Source: Muscardinus avellanarius (lineage: Eukaryota; Chordata; Mammalia; Rodentia; Gliridae). Taken from it: a DNA stretch of 64,000 nucleotides. Position numbers and translations under genes: made by a program. The notes under the pieces are model-generated. The model saw only the letters and a program-made list of their open reading frames with translations. It had not been told where the DNA came from and made no database searches. Within the stretch, counting starts at the first letter, position 1. Every line of letters begins with the position of its first letter. The stretch lies in assembly GCA_963383645.1 (NCBI GenBank), contig OY726557.1, positions 151,946,360 through 152,010,359 of the forward strand, given 5' to 3'. Of the stretch, positions 12,285 to 24,467 are shown piece after piece.

Positions 12285-13360
12285 TTAATCTCTGAGTATT
12301 TTCTCTAGTGCTGGTTTTGAAGACAAAAATTCCTTCAGTTTCTGTTTGTCATGGAAGCTTCTTATTTCTCCATCTAATTTGATAGAACGTTTTGCTGGGT
12401 AGGAAATTTTTGGCTGGAAGTTGTTTTCTTTCAGAGTTTGGAATATGTTACTCCAAGCCCTTCTGGCTCTCATGACTTGGTTTGGGAAGTCTGGAGTGAT
12501 TCTAATTGGTTTGCCTCTGAATGTCACTTGGCCCTTTGTTTTTGTTGCCTTTAAGATTCTCTGCTTGGCTTCCACATTGGTCATTTTGACAGTTATGTGG
12601 CGTGGGGATCCTCTTCTCCGATCCTGTCTAAAGGGAGTTCTATAAGTTTCTTGGACCTGTGTATCGACCTCTTGCTCTATGTTTGGAAAATTTTCTGCTA
12701 TTACTTCCTTGAAGAGATTGTTGATCCCTTTGGTTTAACTTTCTTTTCCCTCCTCTATTCCAATTATTCTTAGGTTAGCTCTCTTAAAATGGGCCCGTAT
12801 TTCTTCAATATCAGATTCCTGCTGTCGGATATTTTTTTCTAGATTAGAAACTATGCGTTCATTTTTGGAATGATCCAAAATTTTCTGCTATTACTTCCTT
12901 GAAGAGATTGTTGATCCCTTTGGTTTCACTTTCTTTTCCCGCCTCTATTCCAATTATTCTTAGGTTATCTCTCTCAAAATGGGCCCATATTTCTTCAATA
13001 TCAGATTCCTGCTGTCGGATATTTTTTCCTAGATTAGAAACTATGCGTTCATTTTTAGAATGATCATCTTCTAAGAGCAAGATTCTGTTCTCCATGTGGT
13101 CTAATCGGTTGTTTGTGCTTTGAATTGAGGCCTTTACTTCATTAATTGCATCCTTTATCTCTTTTTGGCTCTCTCTGAGTTCTTTTCGAAGCACCTCTAT
13201 TATTTCTACAGTTATTTTCCTGATTTGATCTTCTAGAAATCTCTGATTTTCTGTTTTATCAGGTTCTGATGTTGTGGGGTTGTGGGCATTCATTGCTCCA
13301 GTATTATTCCTCTTTCCCATGATTTAGGAAGTTTGTGCCTTCTCTGGGTTCTTCCCTTCG
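12285..13360 (-). pseudogene. L1 ORF1 pseudogene in copy 1
   Basis: Homologous over its length to the intact ORF1 at 48004-48966. It is broken by a nonsense change (GAA to TAA) at about codon 14, just before the internal MGKRNN start at 13320, and by a 190-bp tandem duplication (12687-12876 and 12877-13066) that shifts the frame. Two open pieces remain: an N-terminal piece with the coiled coil (12859-13320) and a C-terminal piece (12285-12584). Not expected to give a working RNA-binding protein. Confidence 0.88.
12687..13066 (-). repeat. 190-bp tandem duplication inside ORF1
   Basis: The segment beginning aaaattttctgctattactt occurs twice in a row with a 190-base offset and about half a dozen differences. 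It is absent from copy 2, so it arose after this copy or its source diverged. 190 is not a multiple of three. Confidence 0.92.
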
Positions 13361-14070
13361 GTCACTATGACTTCACTTAAGGTGTTCTGGATCTCGAGTC
13401 AGTAGTATCTCAGACCCCACTACTCCTTTACTGGGTTGTATCACAGAGTCACCGACCCAGAGAGTCGATAGAGGCTGCTTTAGACTGTGGGGGGTGCTAG
13501 GTTGTACGTTCTCCTATGGTGTGATATCTCTGCCACCGCCACTGCCCCACTGGGTCAAGTCCCAGGGAGTACAGTACTGGGATTTCTCCTCTGTGGCCCG
13601 CAATTTGACTCACTGTTCTTGAGTATGCAGATGTAGCTGTACTGGACTTGGTGAATTCGCTGCTGCTGCCGCCGGTGGCAATATGGCGCCACTGCTATGC
13701 CCTCGTCTGTGAGGCTGGCGTATTTCTTCTTGGTTTTGAGTTCCACTCTGAATCCCTGCAGCGTGTGCTGAGCTCAGCCACTGGGAGATTTAGATGCTCC
13801 CTGCGCCGAGAAATCCCGCCTGGCTGTTCCGCAGCGGCTCACCTCGGCTTGCTGTAGCCGCCCGGTGAACTTGCCGCTGCCGCTGGCAGTATGGCGCTGC
13901 TGCCGCGTCCTCGGGCTTGAGGCCGGTGTATCTCCTCTGTGGCTCTGTTCTCAGTCCGCATTCTCTCTGGAGCCTGGTGATTTTTTTGTTTCTCTGGTGA
14001 TGGTGTTTTCTGGCTATGAAAGGCGCTGATTTTGTGCTAATGGAGATTGGTTGTTAGTGGGGCTCTTAAG

Positions 14071-14222
14071 CCCCGCTTTTCTCAGTCGCCATCTTCCCGG
14101 AAGTCTGTACTACTCTTTTTATTGTTCTTTTAAGTGTACTTCTATTCCCCGCTTTTCTTGGTCGCCATCTTCCCGGAAGTCTGTACTACACTTTTTATTG
14201 TTCTTTTAAGTGTACTTCTATT
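14071..14222. repeat. 76-bp tandem duplication across the 5' border of copy 1
   Basis: The unit beginning ccccgcttttct and ending gtgtacttctatt is present twice, covering the last bases of the element (YY1-like gtcgccatcttc), the TSD and about 40 bp of flank. It therefore happened after insertion. Confidence 0.92.
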
Positions 14223-14489
14223 TATATAAAAATTTATAATATTGCAATTAGGAAAACTAAATTCTGAAATTCTATGGTACAGTAGGGCAGTAGGGTAACT
14301 ATAGATAATAATAATGCATTGTAGATCTCAAAATGGAAGAGAGGAATTTGAGTGTATGTTTCATAAAAAAATGATAAAAGTTTACTAATTGCTTTGACTT
14401 GATCATTACCAAGTATATACATAGATCAAAATATCCCACCATACCTCATAAATCTGTACAAATACTATGTGTCAGTCAAAAAATAAAAG

Positions 14490-14705
14490 TCATTAAAAGA
14501 AGTTCACTGTAAACAGTGTGATGGATTGTACAGGCAGCAGCCTCATGCATCTCATATTTACTCTATCAATGGTATCAAAAGGCCAAGGTCAGTCATGGAC
14601 CTTTACCATCTGAGCTGGGTGGAGGTACACCATATGATGTTTGCACAATGCCCAAATCACCTAAAGGTGCAAATGCATCCCCACTGTTAAGTGATGCATA
14701 ACTGC
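14490..14705 (+). mobile_element. Old DNA transposon remnant, second half (Tigger-like)
   Basis: Sequence ending 'taagtgatgcataactg' resembles the closing terminal inverted repeat of the family whose first half is at 10860-11162. The interruption is the chimeric L1. Confidence 0.35.
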
Positions 14706-15990
14706 ATATATTGTCATGGAATTCTCATAAAAAATGTAAATTTTGAAATCCATGTTTCCCCTAGATATTACATAAGAAACTTTGCTTGCTTAGTCAAAAC
14801 ATTGTGAAATGATCAAGCAAAAAACTTTGCTTCATACATTTTTAAAGTGTCCTAGAGGCTTCTATTATACAGAGTCTTCAAGAACTGTTTTTCAAAGTTG
14901 GGAGTAATTGGTAAAAATATTTAACCAAAATGTAGAAGCAGTAATTTGACAAAGTTTTTTATAAAACTGAGAAAACTCCATTAGTATTTTTAGAAGAAGT
15001 ATAAGTTTCAGGGGGCAATAGATATGTTGCAGCAAATAAAAGCCAAAAATAAATTACTTTTACTTTTGAAAAATTAAATTCTAAATAATTAAAACTAGAT
15101 ATTTCTTTCCCAGTGTCAGTACTATGCTTATAAAGTGCCGCACAGCCTTGTACCTATACACTATCTTGTGAATGTTACTTACTTTCAACATTTACATATA
15201 GAGTGAATGAAGTAAATCTTTAGAAGCATGAACTAGTCAGTTATGTTTTAAAAATGAATTTCCTATAATATTAGAGTTCTGTCTATTTAATTAAGTCATC
15301 ATTTGATATTCAGAAAATTCTGGAACTTCATGTATACAAAGAAAGAGACAAATAGAAAACAATACACTTGAAAAATGTCAGTATAAAACAACTGTACTCA
15401 TGGGTCTTGAGTTAAAATGGGAAGGGAAACTGAAATACACAGGGATCTATTTTTTTTGAATGTTAAAAAAAACACCACATCTTATTTAGGAAGACAAAAA
15501 GTATGCTATAGGGTAAAAAAGTATGCCATACTTGTTAATGCTCAGTGTTTAATACAATTTCACATGGAATCTAGCTGTGAAAGTACTTGTGAGGATAATG
15601 GTGGCCTTCTCTCCATTGGAGGAAGTGGTTCCGTTAATTAGAGGTGTCTAGAGTATTCCTATGAGTGTTCACTGTTAAAAGGAAGAGCACATAGGAATAC
15701 AGATTTATATTTACAACCATTCATTGATACACATTTATTAAACATTCTTCATGAGCCAGAAATTGTGTGGAGGACCGGGAACTAGACAAGCTTCTTGTCC
15801 TCTTAGAACTCCTTATACTGTGTGATCCAAGTGTACTGTGATAACCACCCTTCAACAAGGGTGAAGACAAAAGTCTATGGAGCAGCAAAAGGCAGCATCT
15901 GCCTCACCCTGTGGAGTCAGAAAGGCTGTTCCGTATTCTCTCAGTCTCACCACTGCTACCTACTTTAGGCCACTGTCATGTCACACCTAC
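14706..15990. other. Intron 1 sequence, nothing recognised
   Basis: AT-rich, no supported gene or clear repeat. Short open frames show no family motif. Confidence 0.4.
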
Positions 15991-16300
15991 TTCTCTCCAG
16001 TCTCCTAACTGGTTGTTTTGCCTCCTGTCATTTGCTCCTTTCAACTCCAGATCTGATTTAGAAGCTTCTAGGGCCTACACGTCACCCCCAGATAAAGTCC
16101 AAACTGCAGATCATACCCCAAAGACCTTTCATGACTGGACCTCTTTCCTTCCACTTCCATCCATGTGATCCCTCCACCTGCTGCACTCAGCAGGTACCCT
16201 CAACTACCTCAAGTTGTAAGGACATGTTACTTTCTGCCTTTTGCTCATGCGATTCCTCTTTTTATAATTTTTTTCTTTCCAGATCCTTTTTCTTGTTGAT
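15991..16300 (+). repeat. L2 LINE 3' fragment
   Basis: Pattern 'tctcctaactggttg', 'gataaagtccaaactgcag', 'tttcatgactggacctc' and 'ttttgctcatgcgattcctc' is the sense 3' portion of L2. The open frames here are shadows of it. Confidence 0.6.
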
Positions 16301-17035
16301 TCATAGTTATTTCCTAGGTCTTGACCCAGATCTGTTCATTCAAGCCAGAAATGGGTCTTCTGTCTCTTCCTATTACCTCAAAAATACACCTTTCATCACC
16401 AAATCTCGAAAAATTTCAAGATTAAACATCTTTGTGATGGTATAATAATTTCCCATACTGATTAAAACAAATCTGAAAGGTTGGAATTACTGTTCCTCTC
16501 TCATAGGGGGTGAAATTGAAGGTAAGAGTTGTTAAATTACTTGCTCACAGCATACACTTAATATATCACAAAGCTGAGAATCAAGCCAAATTTCATCTGA
16601 TGCCAAAGCCAAGATGCACAGCGATACTTTCTTTCCAGGGTAAGCGCATGCTAATGGCCATTGCAGGCTCCCTCCAAAATGATATCACTTTGAGACATTT
16701 AACCACATTTTATTTGTTTCTCCCATGGTTATACTAACATCAGTGGCTAATGTAATTGGCACTAGACTTTTGAATATTTTCATCTCTTCAAAAATTCCTT
16801 TAAGGTTTCTGCCTAAAGTAGTGGCTATTTTAAGTGAGGCAATGAGACTTGAGAGTTAACATATGTATTCCTAAGACATAGAAATTTAAAAATAATTGAA
16901 AAGTGAAGTAGTATATTGTTTTCTCCAATAATATAATTATTAAAAATATTAAAGTTTCTTGAATTCCAACCATAAAGCCACTGAAAAACAAATCCAGAAA
17001 ATATATTCGCTCAGGATACCTCACAGAACAATAAA
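16301..17035. other. AT-rich intron sequence, nothing recognised
   Basis: No supported feature. Confidence 0.4.
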
Positions 17036-18845
17036 ATAATTAATTAATAAGCCTAACCAAGGCGGTAAAAGATTTTTACAAGGGTAATTATAAAACACTG
17101 AACAAAGAAATAAAAAAGACCTTAGGAGATGGAAAGATTTTCCATTCTCTTGGATAGGCAGAATAAATATCATCAAAATGGCCATTTTTCCAAAAGTGAT
17201 CTACAGATTCATCACAATACCCATTAAGTTACCAAGGTCGTTCCTCACAGACATAGAAAAATCAGTCCTTAAATTCATTTGAAACAACAAAAGACCCAGA
17301 GTAGCCAAAATAGTTCTCAGCAACAAAAACTACTGAGGAGGCATCACAATACCTGACTTTAAACTATATTAAAAAGCCATAGTAATAAAAACAGCATAGT
17401 ATTGGCACAAAATCCGACACATAGACCAATGGAGCAGAATAGAAGACTCAGAAAGAAATCTGCACACTTACAGACAGTTGATTTTTGACAAAGGGGCCCA
17501 AAACATACACTGAAAAATAGATAGCCTGTCCAACAAATGGTGTTGGCAAAATTGGTTAACTGTATGAAAAAAAAAATGGAAATAACCCCTACTTTCTCAC
17601 CTTATACAAAAATCAATTCAAGACAGATCAAAGTCTTGGAAATCAGACCAGAGACCTTGCAGCTCCTTGAAAAGGGCATAGGTAGGTCCAACACTTCAAC
17701 ACATAGGCACAGGTAAAACCTTTCTCAACAAGAACCCAAAGGCACAAGAAACTAATAGGAAAATCAATATGTGAGATTGCATTAAACTTAAGAGCTCCTG
17801 TAAAGCAATAGAAACTATCAAGAACCTCAACAGAATTGTAGAAAATTTTTGCAGTTAGAGGACTAATATCTAGAATATACAGAGAACTCAAGAAATTCAA
17901 CCCTAAGAAAACAAATAACCCAATCAAAAAATGGGCAAGTGACCTAAATAGACACTTCATAAAAGAATAAATTCAAATGGCCAATAAACACATGAAAAAA
18001 TGCTCAACATCATTAGCAATCAGAGAGATGCAAATCAAAACTACCCTGAGATTTCACCTAACTCCAACTAGAATGACAATCATTCAAAACACAACCACAA
18101 ATGCTGGTGAGAATGTGGAGAAGTGTGAACTCTAATACATTGTTGGTGGGGTTGCAAATTAGTGCAACCACTTTGGAAAACATTATGGAGGATCTTCAGA
18201 AGAATGAAAAGGAACCTACCATATGATCCAGCAGTACCACTTCTGGGTATCTACCTGAAAGAAAGGAAACCAAACTACCAAACTAATGTATGTGTATCTA
18301 TGATCATAGTTGTACAATTCTCAATTGCCAAACTATGGAACCAGCCAAGATGTCCAGCAACAGATGAATGAATTACAAAACTAGGGGATATGTACACAAT
18401 GAAATTTTACTCAGCCATACAGAAGAACACAATTACATCATTTACAGGGAAATGGATGAAACTGGTTAACATTATGCTGAGATTAGTCAATCAGAAAAAG
18501 TAAGAAATCAGTTGCTCTCCCTAATATGTGGAAGCTATGGAGGAAAAGGGTGATAGGAAGAACTCTAGATGAAGGAGAAACCATAGATGGGCTAATAAGG
18601 AATAAGACTACCTAAATGAGGGGTTTGGGAGGGGGAAGAGGGAAATTCTCTAATGTACATGATGTACATCCACAAACACATCAAAGTCAATCACTAAACC
18701 AAACATGAGAAGGAGGGAGGGGGAGGGAATGGGGTAGGAACTGGGGAAGGGATAAATGAGTGATGTGTGCATGTATGCCTCTACCATCTTGTATCCCATT
18801 AAGATGTATGACTATAATACACCAATAAAAATATAAATAAGAAAA
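17036..18845 (+). mobile_element. L1, 5'-truncated (ORF2 C-terminal part and 3'UTR)
   Basis: Sense L1 starting in the ORF2 region 'ggatagg...atcatcaaaatggcc' and running through the ORF2 C-terminal domain, the full 3'UTR with its G-rich run (18712-18748) and the 'caccaataaaaat' end. Multiple stops, so inactive. It serves here as a reference for what a normal L1 3' half looks like: sense ORF2 followed directly by the 3'UTR, unlike the chimeric copies. Confidence 0.9.
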
Positions 18846-18874
18846 AATCCCAAAAAACTCAATTAAAAATTAAA

Positions 18875-19081
18875 GGCCAGATATGATGGTATATGCCTTA
18901 ATCCCATGCATAAAAGGCTGAGACAGGAGGATGGCAGGTTTGAGAACAGCCTCAGGAACATAGTGAGATTCTCAGAAAACCAGGAAGGTCCTGTTATAAA
19001 ACAAAACAAAACAAAATAATAAAAGAACTAGGGTTATATCTCAGAGCTAGGATGACCTGGGTTCAGTTCCTAGTACCACAC
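18875..19081 (+). repeat. Dimeric B1/ID-type SINE, old class
   Basis: Diverged left half (gccagatatgatggtatatg) and right half (tatctcagagctaggatgac, gggttcagttcctagtacca), followed by an AAAG-rich tail to about 19120. Confidence 0.85.
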
Positions 19082-19371
19082 ATGAAAGGAAGAAAGAAAA
19101 AAAGGAAAGAAAAAAAGGAAGGATATTACAGGCATACTGCAAGAAATTTGTAATACAATGACAAAATATAAGTGAAAATAAAAAACACATATTTATACCA
19201 CTTACAGGTAACATTATACCAAATTTTGTTGTGAATTTTTATAGATGGAACTGGTATGTATAACTTTGCATACACACATATCATCTGCTACTCACTGTTT
19301 TGAGAAGTGAAGATCTTGCAGAATTTTATAAATACATTTGATTATTATAATTATATTAATACACATAATTT

Positions 19372-19569
19372 AGCTGGGTGTGGTGGCACACACCTGTAAT
19401 ACCAGTGCTAGGAAGGTTGAGACAGGAGGATCTTATATTTGAGGCCAACCTTTAGCAACTTAGTGAGGCCCTCAGAAACTTAGTGAGACTCTTTCAGAAT
19501 AAAAAACAAAATGGGCTACAAGTATAACTTGGTGATAGGATGCCCCTGGGTTCAATCTCTAGTACAAAA
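19372..19569 (+). repeat. Dimeric B1/ID-type SINE, old class
   Basis: Complete copy (agctgggtgtggtggcacac to gttcaatctctagtac) with many scattered differences. Confidence 0.88.
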
Positions 19570-20939
19570 CAAGCATAGAAATAAACAAAAAACATCATAT
19601 AATTCTACTTAAATATATTTATATTTAAAAGATAAAAAGACTTAACAGAAGTTAAAGCTCCTGTCTCTATGTGGGTAAATCTACCTGAGTGGCCATTATG
19701 GGCCAACAACTCCAAATTTATAAAAGGAAGACAATTGTAGAAATAGAAAGTAATGTTAGCGAGAAGTTTCATTTTTACTGGAAGGTGCTGACTCATCAAT
19801 GGGGCATAAACAGTTACCTATCTGAGTAATTGTGTATTAACTTTGGCAAGGACAGAGCCTGGTTCTCTTGTAGAGATGCTATCCCACTTAACAGTCATTA
19901 TAACTTCAAAACTGAAAAAAATATGTTTGAAAGAGGGGAGTAAAGAAAATATGTTTTACTCAGATGATCCCAGGGAGGGAAGTAGAACATATCACATGAA
20001 ATCATCAAAGTTATTTTAATCATTTTATGCAGTAATTAAAAAAAACTTTAAGCAAGTTTGTTTTCTACAAGAACATGCCTTAAATGATCATTGTTAGGGG
20101 AGATTGGATGAATTTTTATCTCCAATAAAAAAAATCACTGAAGTTTTTTAGTCTTTTTTTAATTTATTCTATTCAATTTCAGCCAATAATAACTATCTGT
20201 GAAGTGAACTCCTATCTAACCTAAGGTAAAATATAGAATTTTTGTCTTTTCCCTCTGTACTGAAGATTGAAATTGTTTTAATCACAAAGTTGAGCTCTAA
20301 GTTTAGTGGAATCTATGTTTTATCTTTGCTATTGATATAAAACATTTCACAAGAAAGACAAAAAACAGGAAAACTCTAGGTAGTCGAAAATAATGAGGAC
20401 CACATAGCTCCATCTTCTAATATATTTTAGAAACAATACACAGCGAGAAAGAAAAAACAAAACTATGCAAAAGCCACGTTCTTGGCATAACTTAAAGATA
20501 GAGAATGTCCAAGCTTTAAAATAATTGTAACGGCAGTAAAACCGATTAAAGCACTCAGAAGGGTCTTTCCTTTTCCTGCCCCTCCTCTTCTTGGTCTGCA
20601 TAGAGAAAGCAAAGATAGACAAGAAAAAAAAAAAAACACAAAAAAACAAAACAACGACAAAAAAAAAAAAAAAACCTGGTCAGTAGCCTCAGATTCATTG
20701 AACAGCACTTTCAGAAAGACTAAGTTGACCTCAAATCCAAAAACTCTAAAAAAGATGCCTTGGTAGATGAGAGTGTGAAGTATAGGGGACACCTAGAAAA
20801 TATACATGAGTAAAAAAAACATCCTCTAAAATGTGCTACATCTTGGGGGAAAAGGCAAAAATAACATGAAAAGTCCCTCTTGGCTGTTTGATAATGAGCT
20901 AGAAAATACACACAAGGGAAATTTCTGTCCTGGGAGACA
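19570..20939. other. Intron 1 sequence, nothing recognised
   Basis: Contains A-rich runs at 20623-20674. Antisense open frames at 20347-20792 include a Lys/Arg-rich stretch, but there is no recognisable family and the frame is propped up by homopolymers. Confidence 0.4.
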
Positions 20940-21396
20940 ATAGATGCAATGGTTAATTTTGTGCCTCAACTTGACTGGCCGTAGATTCCCAGCCACCTGG
21001 CTCAATATATTTCTGGGTCTGTCTGTGAGGGAGTTTCCAGGAATTAGCATTTTCAGTGGTGGCCTGAATAAAGCAGGGAACACTCCACGTGTGTGTCTTA
21101 AAGGCCTGACCAGAGCAAAAGGAAAAGCAAAGCTGAATGCTCTCTCCTTGACTGGCTCCTCCACTTGGGCTGAGCCATCAGACTTCTCCTCTGGCATTGG
21201 GACCTCTTCCTCTAGCTCACCTGGTTCTAAGGCATTTGGACCCAGAAGGCTTGAACCACACTACCCTAGTCTCTGGGTCTCCAGGTGGCAGAGGGCAGAT
21301 TGTGGGAATTCTTAGCCTCTGTAACGACATAAGCCATTTCCTTATAGTAAATCTAGTTGGTTCTGTTTTCCTGGAAAATGTTGAGGAGCATAACAG
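20940..21396 (+). mobile_element. MLT2-like solitary LTR (ancient ERVL class)
   Basis: The sequence starts 'atggttaattttgtgcctca' and ends in 'gttggttctgttttcctgga', which fits the MLT2 family of ERVL long terminal repeats. It is a lone, decayed LTR with no internal viral genes nearby. Open frames in it are not credible genes. Confidence 0.6.
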
Positions 21397-21765
21397 CCAA
21401 CCAAAAAAACTGGAGGATACGTAACATCACCTCCCACCACCAAAACAGCTAACAAGTCACCGAAGCTCCTGAACTTTAAAACAATGACAGAAGAGGGTGC
21501 CATTGAGCTAGGAATCTTGTTTAAAGGACCACGAGGATGAGGGAAAAAAGTTTCAGTTGTCCCAGTCCTCACCAAAGCATGGTATGATCATTCTTTTCAG
21601 TTTTAGGTATGTGGTTGGTTTCTCATAGAGGTTTTAGTTTGCATTTCTTTACCAGCCAATTATGCTGAGCATCTTGTGCTAAGGTATTTTTGTCATCTAT
21701 GTATTCTTTAACAAAATATCTATTAAATTTTTGTTCAATTTTAATTGAATTCTTTCTTACTGAAT

Positions 21766-21925
21766 TCTTCTACCTCCAGGATACACTCTCAGACCTATTT
21801 TTATACTTTTTTTAAAATTTGGAAACAGGATCTTTTAAGCCAGCGCGGCTGGCTTCGAACCTGCAAGATCCTCCTGTCTCCGCCTCCCAAGCACGGGGAT
21901 TACAAGCGTGCAACACCATGCCAGG
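21766..21925 (-). repeat. Young-type dimeric SINE, truncated right half
   Basis: Inverted. The right half starts only at 'ttctacctccaggatacact', so the ttccaggaa block is missing. The left half has the palindromic aagccagcgcggctggctt and ends near 'caacaccatgccaggct'. Confidence 0.85.
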
Positions 21926-21984
21926 CTCAATGCATACTTTCATCTATTCAGCAGACACTGAGAACCTACTGGGTGTAGAACTAG

Positions 21985-22400
21985 TCTGCACTGATAATGC
22001 ACTGATGGACAGTGCAGGAAAAGTCATGCCTTCATTAAAGCTATACTCATATGAGAAAGTCAGACAACCAGCATGATAAATAAGTGTGATGCATAGACGT
22101 TAATGTAGCCTAAAAACAAAGTCAAGCAGGGAATGGAGACTCGAAATGTTAAAGAATGTGATTTGACTTTTAAATAGTACCTGGGAAGGCCTTAAGGAGT
22201 AAACTTTTAAGTAGAGACTTTCTGAAGGAACTGGGGACGTGCACTCAGATATCAGAGGAAGAGCTTCCAGGTAGAGGAGATGCAAAAGCAGAAGCATGCT
22301 TGGTGCAAAAAGGAAAAGCAAGAAGGTCAATGAGGCTGAAGTGAAGGGCAGTAGTGGAGGGTGGAAGCCGGGAGAATCAGTGCCGGGCCTGGGAGTTCAC
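21985..22400 (-). repeat. L2 LINE 3' fragment
   Basis: Reads as the reverse complement of the L2 3' region: 'tctgaaggaactggggacgt', 'agagcttccaggtagagg', 'agcatgcttggtg'. Diverged. Confidence 0.55.
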
Positions 22401-22496
22401 CTGATCTAGATGGTATGACCTGGAATAGGGTGCTAGCAAGAGATTCTGGTCAGATTCTGGATAAATTGTGCAGTTCAGGATTTTCAAGCACAGGCA

Positions 22497-22573
22497 GGGG
22501 TTGAGGGGATATAGCTCACTGGCAGAGTACTTGCCTAGCATGCCCAGTGCCCTAGGTTCAGTCCCTGGTACTG
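22497..22573 (+). repeat. ID element (tRNA-Ala-derived SINE)
   Basis: Single ID unit with an A-box-like 'tatagctcactggcagag', the ID hallmark 'cttgcctagcatgccca' and B-box-like 'ggttcagtcc'. It lacks the B1 half, so it is an independent ID insertion. Confidence 0.85.
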
Positions 22574-23394
22574 AAGCAAAACTACTAAGGAAGCACAAGC
22601 AGGGATGTCTGATTAGGTAGTTTTAGACTGTGAAGGAAAGAAAGAAGCCAAGGATGTTACCAGGACATTTTTCTTGAGTAACTAGAAAATTGAACTGACA
22701 TTCGTTGAAGAAGACTAGAGAAGAAGACTTGCGGGGGGGGGGACATTTTGTAGCCCATCCCCTCCTCTGTTCTCATCTGACTTCCGGTTATTCATTTTAA
22801 TCTCTGTCTTTGAAACTGTTGAAAATAAAGGCAAATATTCCACTTATTTAAAATAAAGAAACAATCGAATATTGTACTAACTGGAAGGATTCTTCTTTAA
22901 AAGCAAGGAAACAGAAAGCCAAAGAGGGTGAATGACGTTTTCTGGTGGTAAACATCTGGCTGGTCCAATTGTCTAGGAGCCACTGCAACATGCCCTGAGC
23001 AGATAAATATACTCGTGGTTCCTATAGCTGCTCCCTGAGAGACGAGGAATATTGATTCAAACAATCTTTTGGCGTAGGCCAGTTATGCTTTATCTGGCTA
23101 CAATCTAAATGAGAATAAATTTAACAACAGCTATGGGACTATCTGGGGAACATATGTTGTTACTTAAATCCAATCTTCATCATAAGAAAATCTTTCTAAA
23201 TAGGATCAGAAATATTTTTTCCAAAGTAACTGTTATTAATGTTGGTGGTAGCAAACATGATGAATAGCTTTAATTGTATGTTTCAAAGTCTTATGTTCAC
23301 ATATGCTTAAATCTGGTTATCATAATTTAAGCAATTGAAATGTTTAAATGTCTCCTTAATATACTGATTACAAAGCCAAAGAAAAAACATTCTT
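22574..23394. other. Intron 1 sequence, nothing recognised
   Basis: No supported feature apart from a run of nine or more G at about 22733-22742. Confidence 0.4.
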
Positions 23395-23637
23395 TTTTGA
23401 GTGTGTCTGTTTTAGGGGGGTACTGGGGATTGAGCTCAGGAATATTCTACCTCTGAGCTATACCACCACTCTTTTTTCTTCTTTTTTTCTTTCTTTCTTT
23501 TTTTTTTTTTTGAAACAGGGTCTTCCTATGTTACTGAGAGTATTGTTAAGTTGCTGAGACTGGTCTCATTCTTGTGATCCTCCTGTCTTGGCCTCCCACA
23601 TAATGAGATTACACATGTGTGCCACCATGCTAGGTTT
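23395..23637 (-). repeat. Dimeric B1/ID-type SINE, old class
   Basis: Inverted copy with ID half (ctacctctgagctatacc), an expanded pyrimidine linker (23470-23512) and B1 half to 'gtgccaccatgctaggttt'. Confidence 0.85.
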
Positions 23638-24113
23638 AATAACAATTTTGGGGGTAGTAGATTTTGGAGTAAAAATGGATCAACAGTTTAGGGTGATAAG
23701 AAGTTGCCTGTATTGAGCAAGTTGCTTTGGGCTCCGTTTACTTATGTAGAAAGCAACTATATGACCGATAATAGTGTTTACACATTCCCTCTTCCAGGAA
23801 AACAAGACAGGTAATTGAAAAGTGACAAGGTTGGGAGAGACCATTTCTAAGTAATTCTGGCACTTCTTGTTTGTGGTTCTGGAATTACTACTTTGATGTT
23901 TAAAGTTAAAGTGATGCAGAAAGTATTTCATGCATGCAAAAATGTAAGGAACTTAACATTCACGCAGAGACTAACGGGATTTATAAAGAATGGCAATGTA
24001 GAATGCATAGGGAAACCTGACTCTTGGGCAGAGTTCTCAACTTTGAACTTACCAGCATGGTGATATAATGTACCTAATTCACCTTAAAAATCCCATTTTA
24101 AATAGAAACCCAT
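23638..24113. other. Intron 1 sequence, nothing recognised
   Basis: No supported feature. Confidence 0.4.
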
Positions 24114-24314
24114 TAGCCAGGCATGGTGGTGTGCCCCTATAATTCCAGTACTTGAGAGGCTGAGACAGGAGGATTGCAGGTTAAAGGACAGCTTCAGAAA
24201 TATAGCAAGACTCTCAGCAACCTATCAAAACCCTATTTCCAACAAAAAATTTAAAAAAGGACCGAGGGTGTTGGTTAGCGATATAATGCCTCTGGGTTTG
24301 ATCCCCAGTACCAC
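24114..24314 (+). repeat. Dimeric B1/ID-type SINE, old class
   Basis: Complete diverged copy from agccaggcatggtggtgtgc to gatccccagtaccac. Its tail has grown into the adjoining purine microsatellite. Confidence 0.88.
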
Positions 24315-24467
24315 AAAGAGAGAAGGAAAGAGATAGGAAAGGCAGAGAGGGAGGGAAGGAAGGAGAGAGGGGAGAGGAAGAGAAGAAGGAAGGAAGGAAG
24401 GAAGGTAGGAAGGAAGGAAGGAAGGAAGGAAGGAAGGAAGGAAGGAAGGAAGGAAGGAGAGAAAGGA
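24315..24467 (+). repeat. Purine-rich tract with (GGAA)n
   Basis: GA-rich tract leading into about 18 near-continuous GGAA units (about 24387-24458), interrupted once by GGTA. Three antisense open frames through it (Pro/Ser/Leu repeats) are microsatellite artefacts. Confidence 0.95.

Larger units (their letters stand above)
11163..14105 (-). mobile_element. Chimeric half-L1, full-length copy 1
   Basis: Reads on the - strand from its 5' end near 14105. Order: 5'UTR (14105 to about 13360), ORF1 (broken), an ancient L1 ORF2 fragment lying in the opposite sense (about 11515-12225), about 210 bp of unknown origin (about 11310-11515), the last ~150 bp of an L1 3'UTR, and a tail of T on the + strand at 11163-11171. 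The imperfect TSD ctgtacta(t/c)ac lies at 11152-11162 and 14181-14191. The whole architecture matches the copy at 46937-49699, including both internal junctions. A 190-bp internal duplication and a 76-bp duplication over the 5' border are private to this copy. Confidence 0.88.

Noticed and set aside
13360..14105. CpG-containing block as a host gene promoter
   Set aside because: It is the 5'UTR of the chimeric L1, matched along its length by 48967-49699.
20347..20792. Lys/Arg-rich antisense frames (TKKRRGRKRK-type stretch) as a real exon
   Set aside because: There is an acceptor-like pyrimidine tract, but the frame depends on homopolymer runs, no family match is recognised and no donor follows in a sensible phase.
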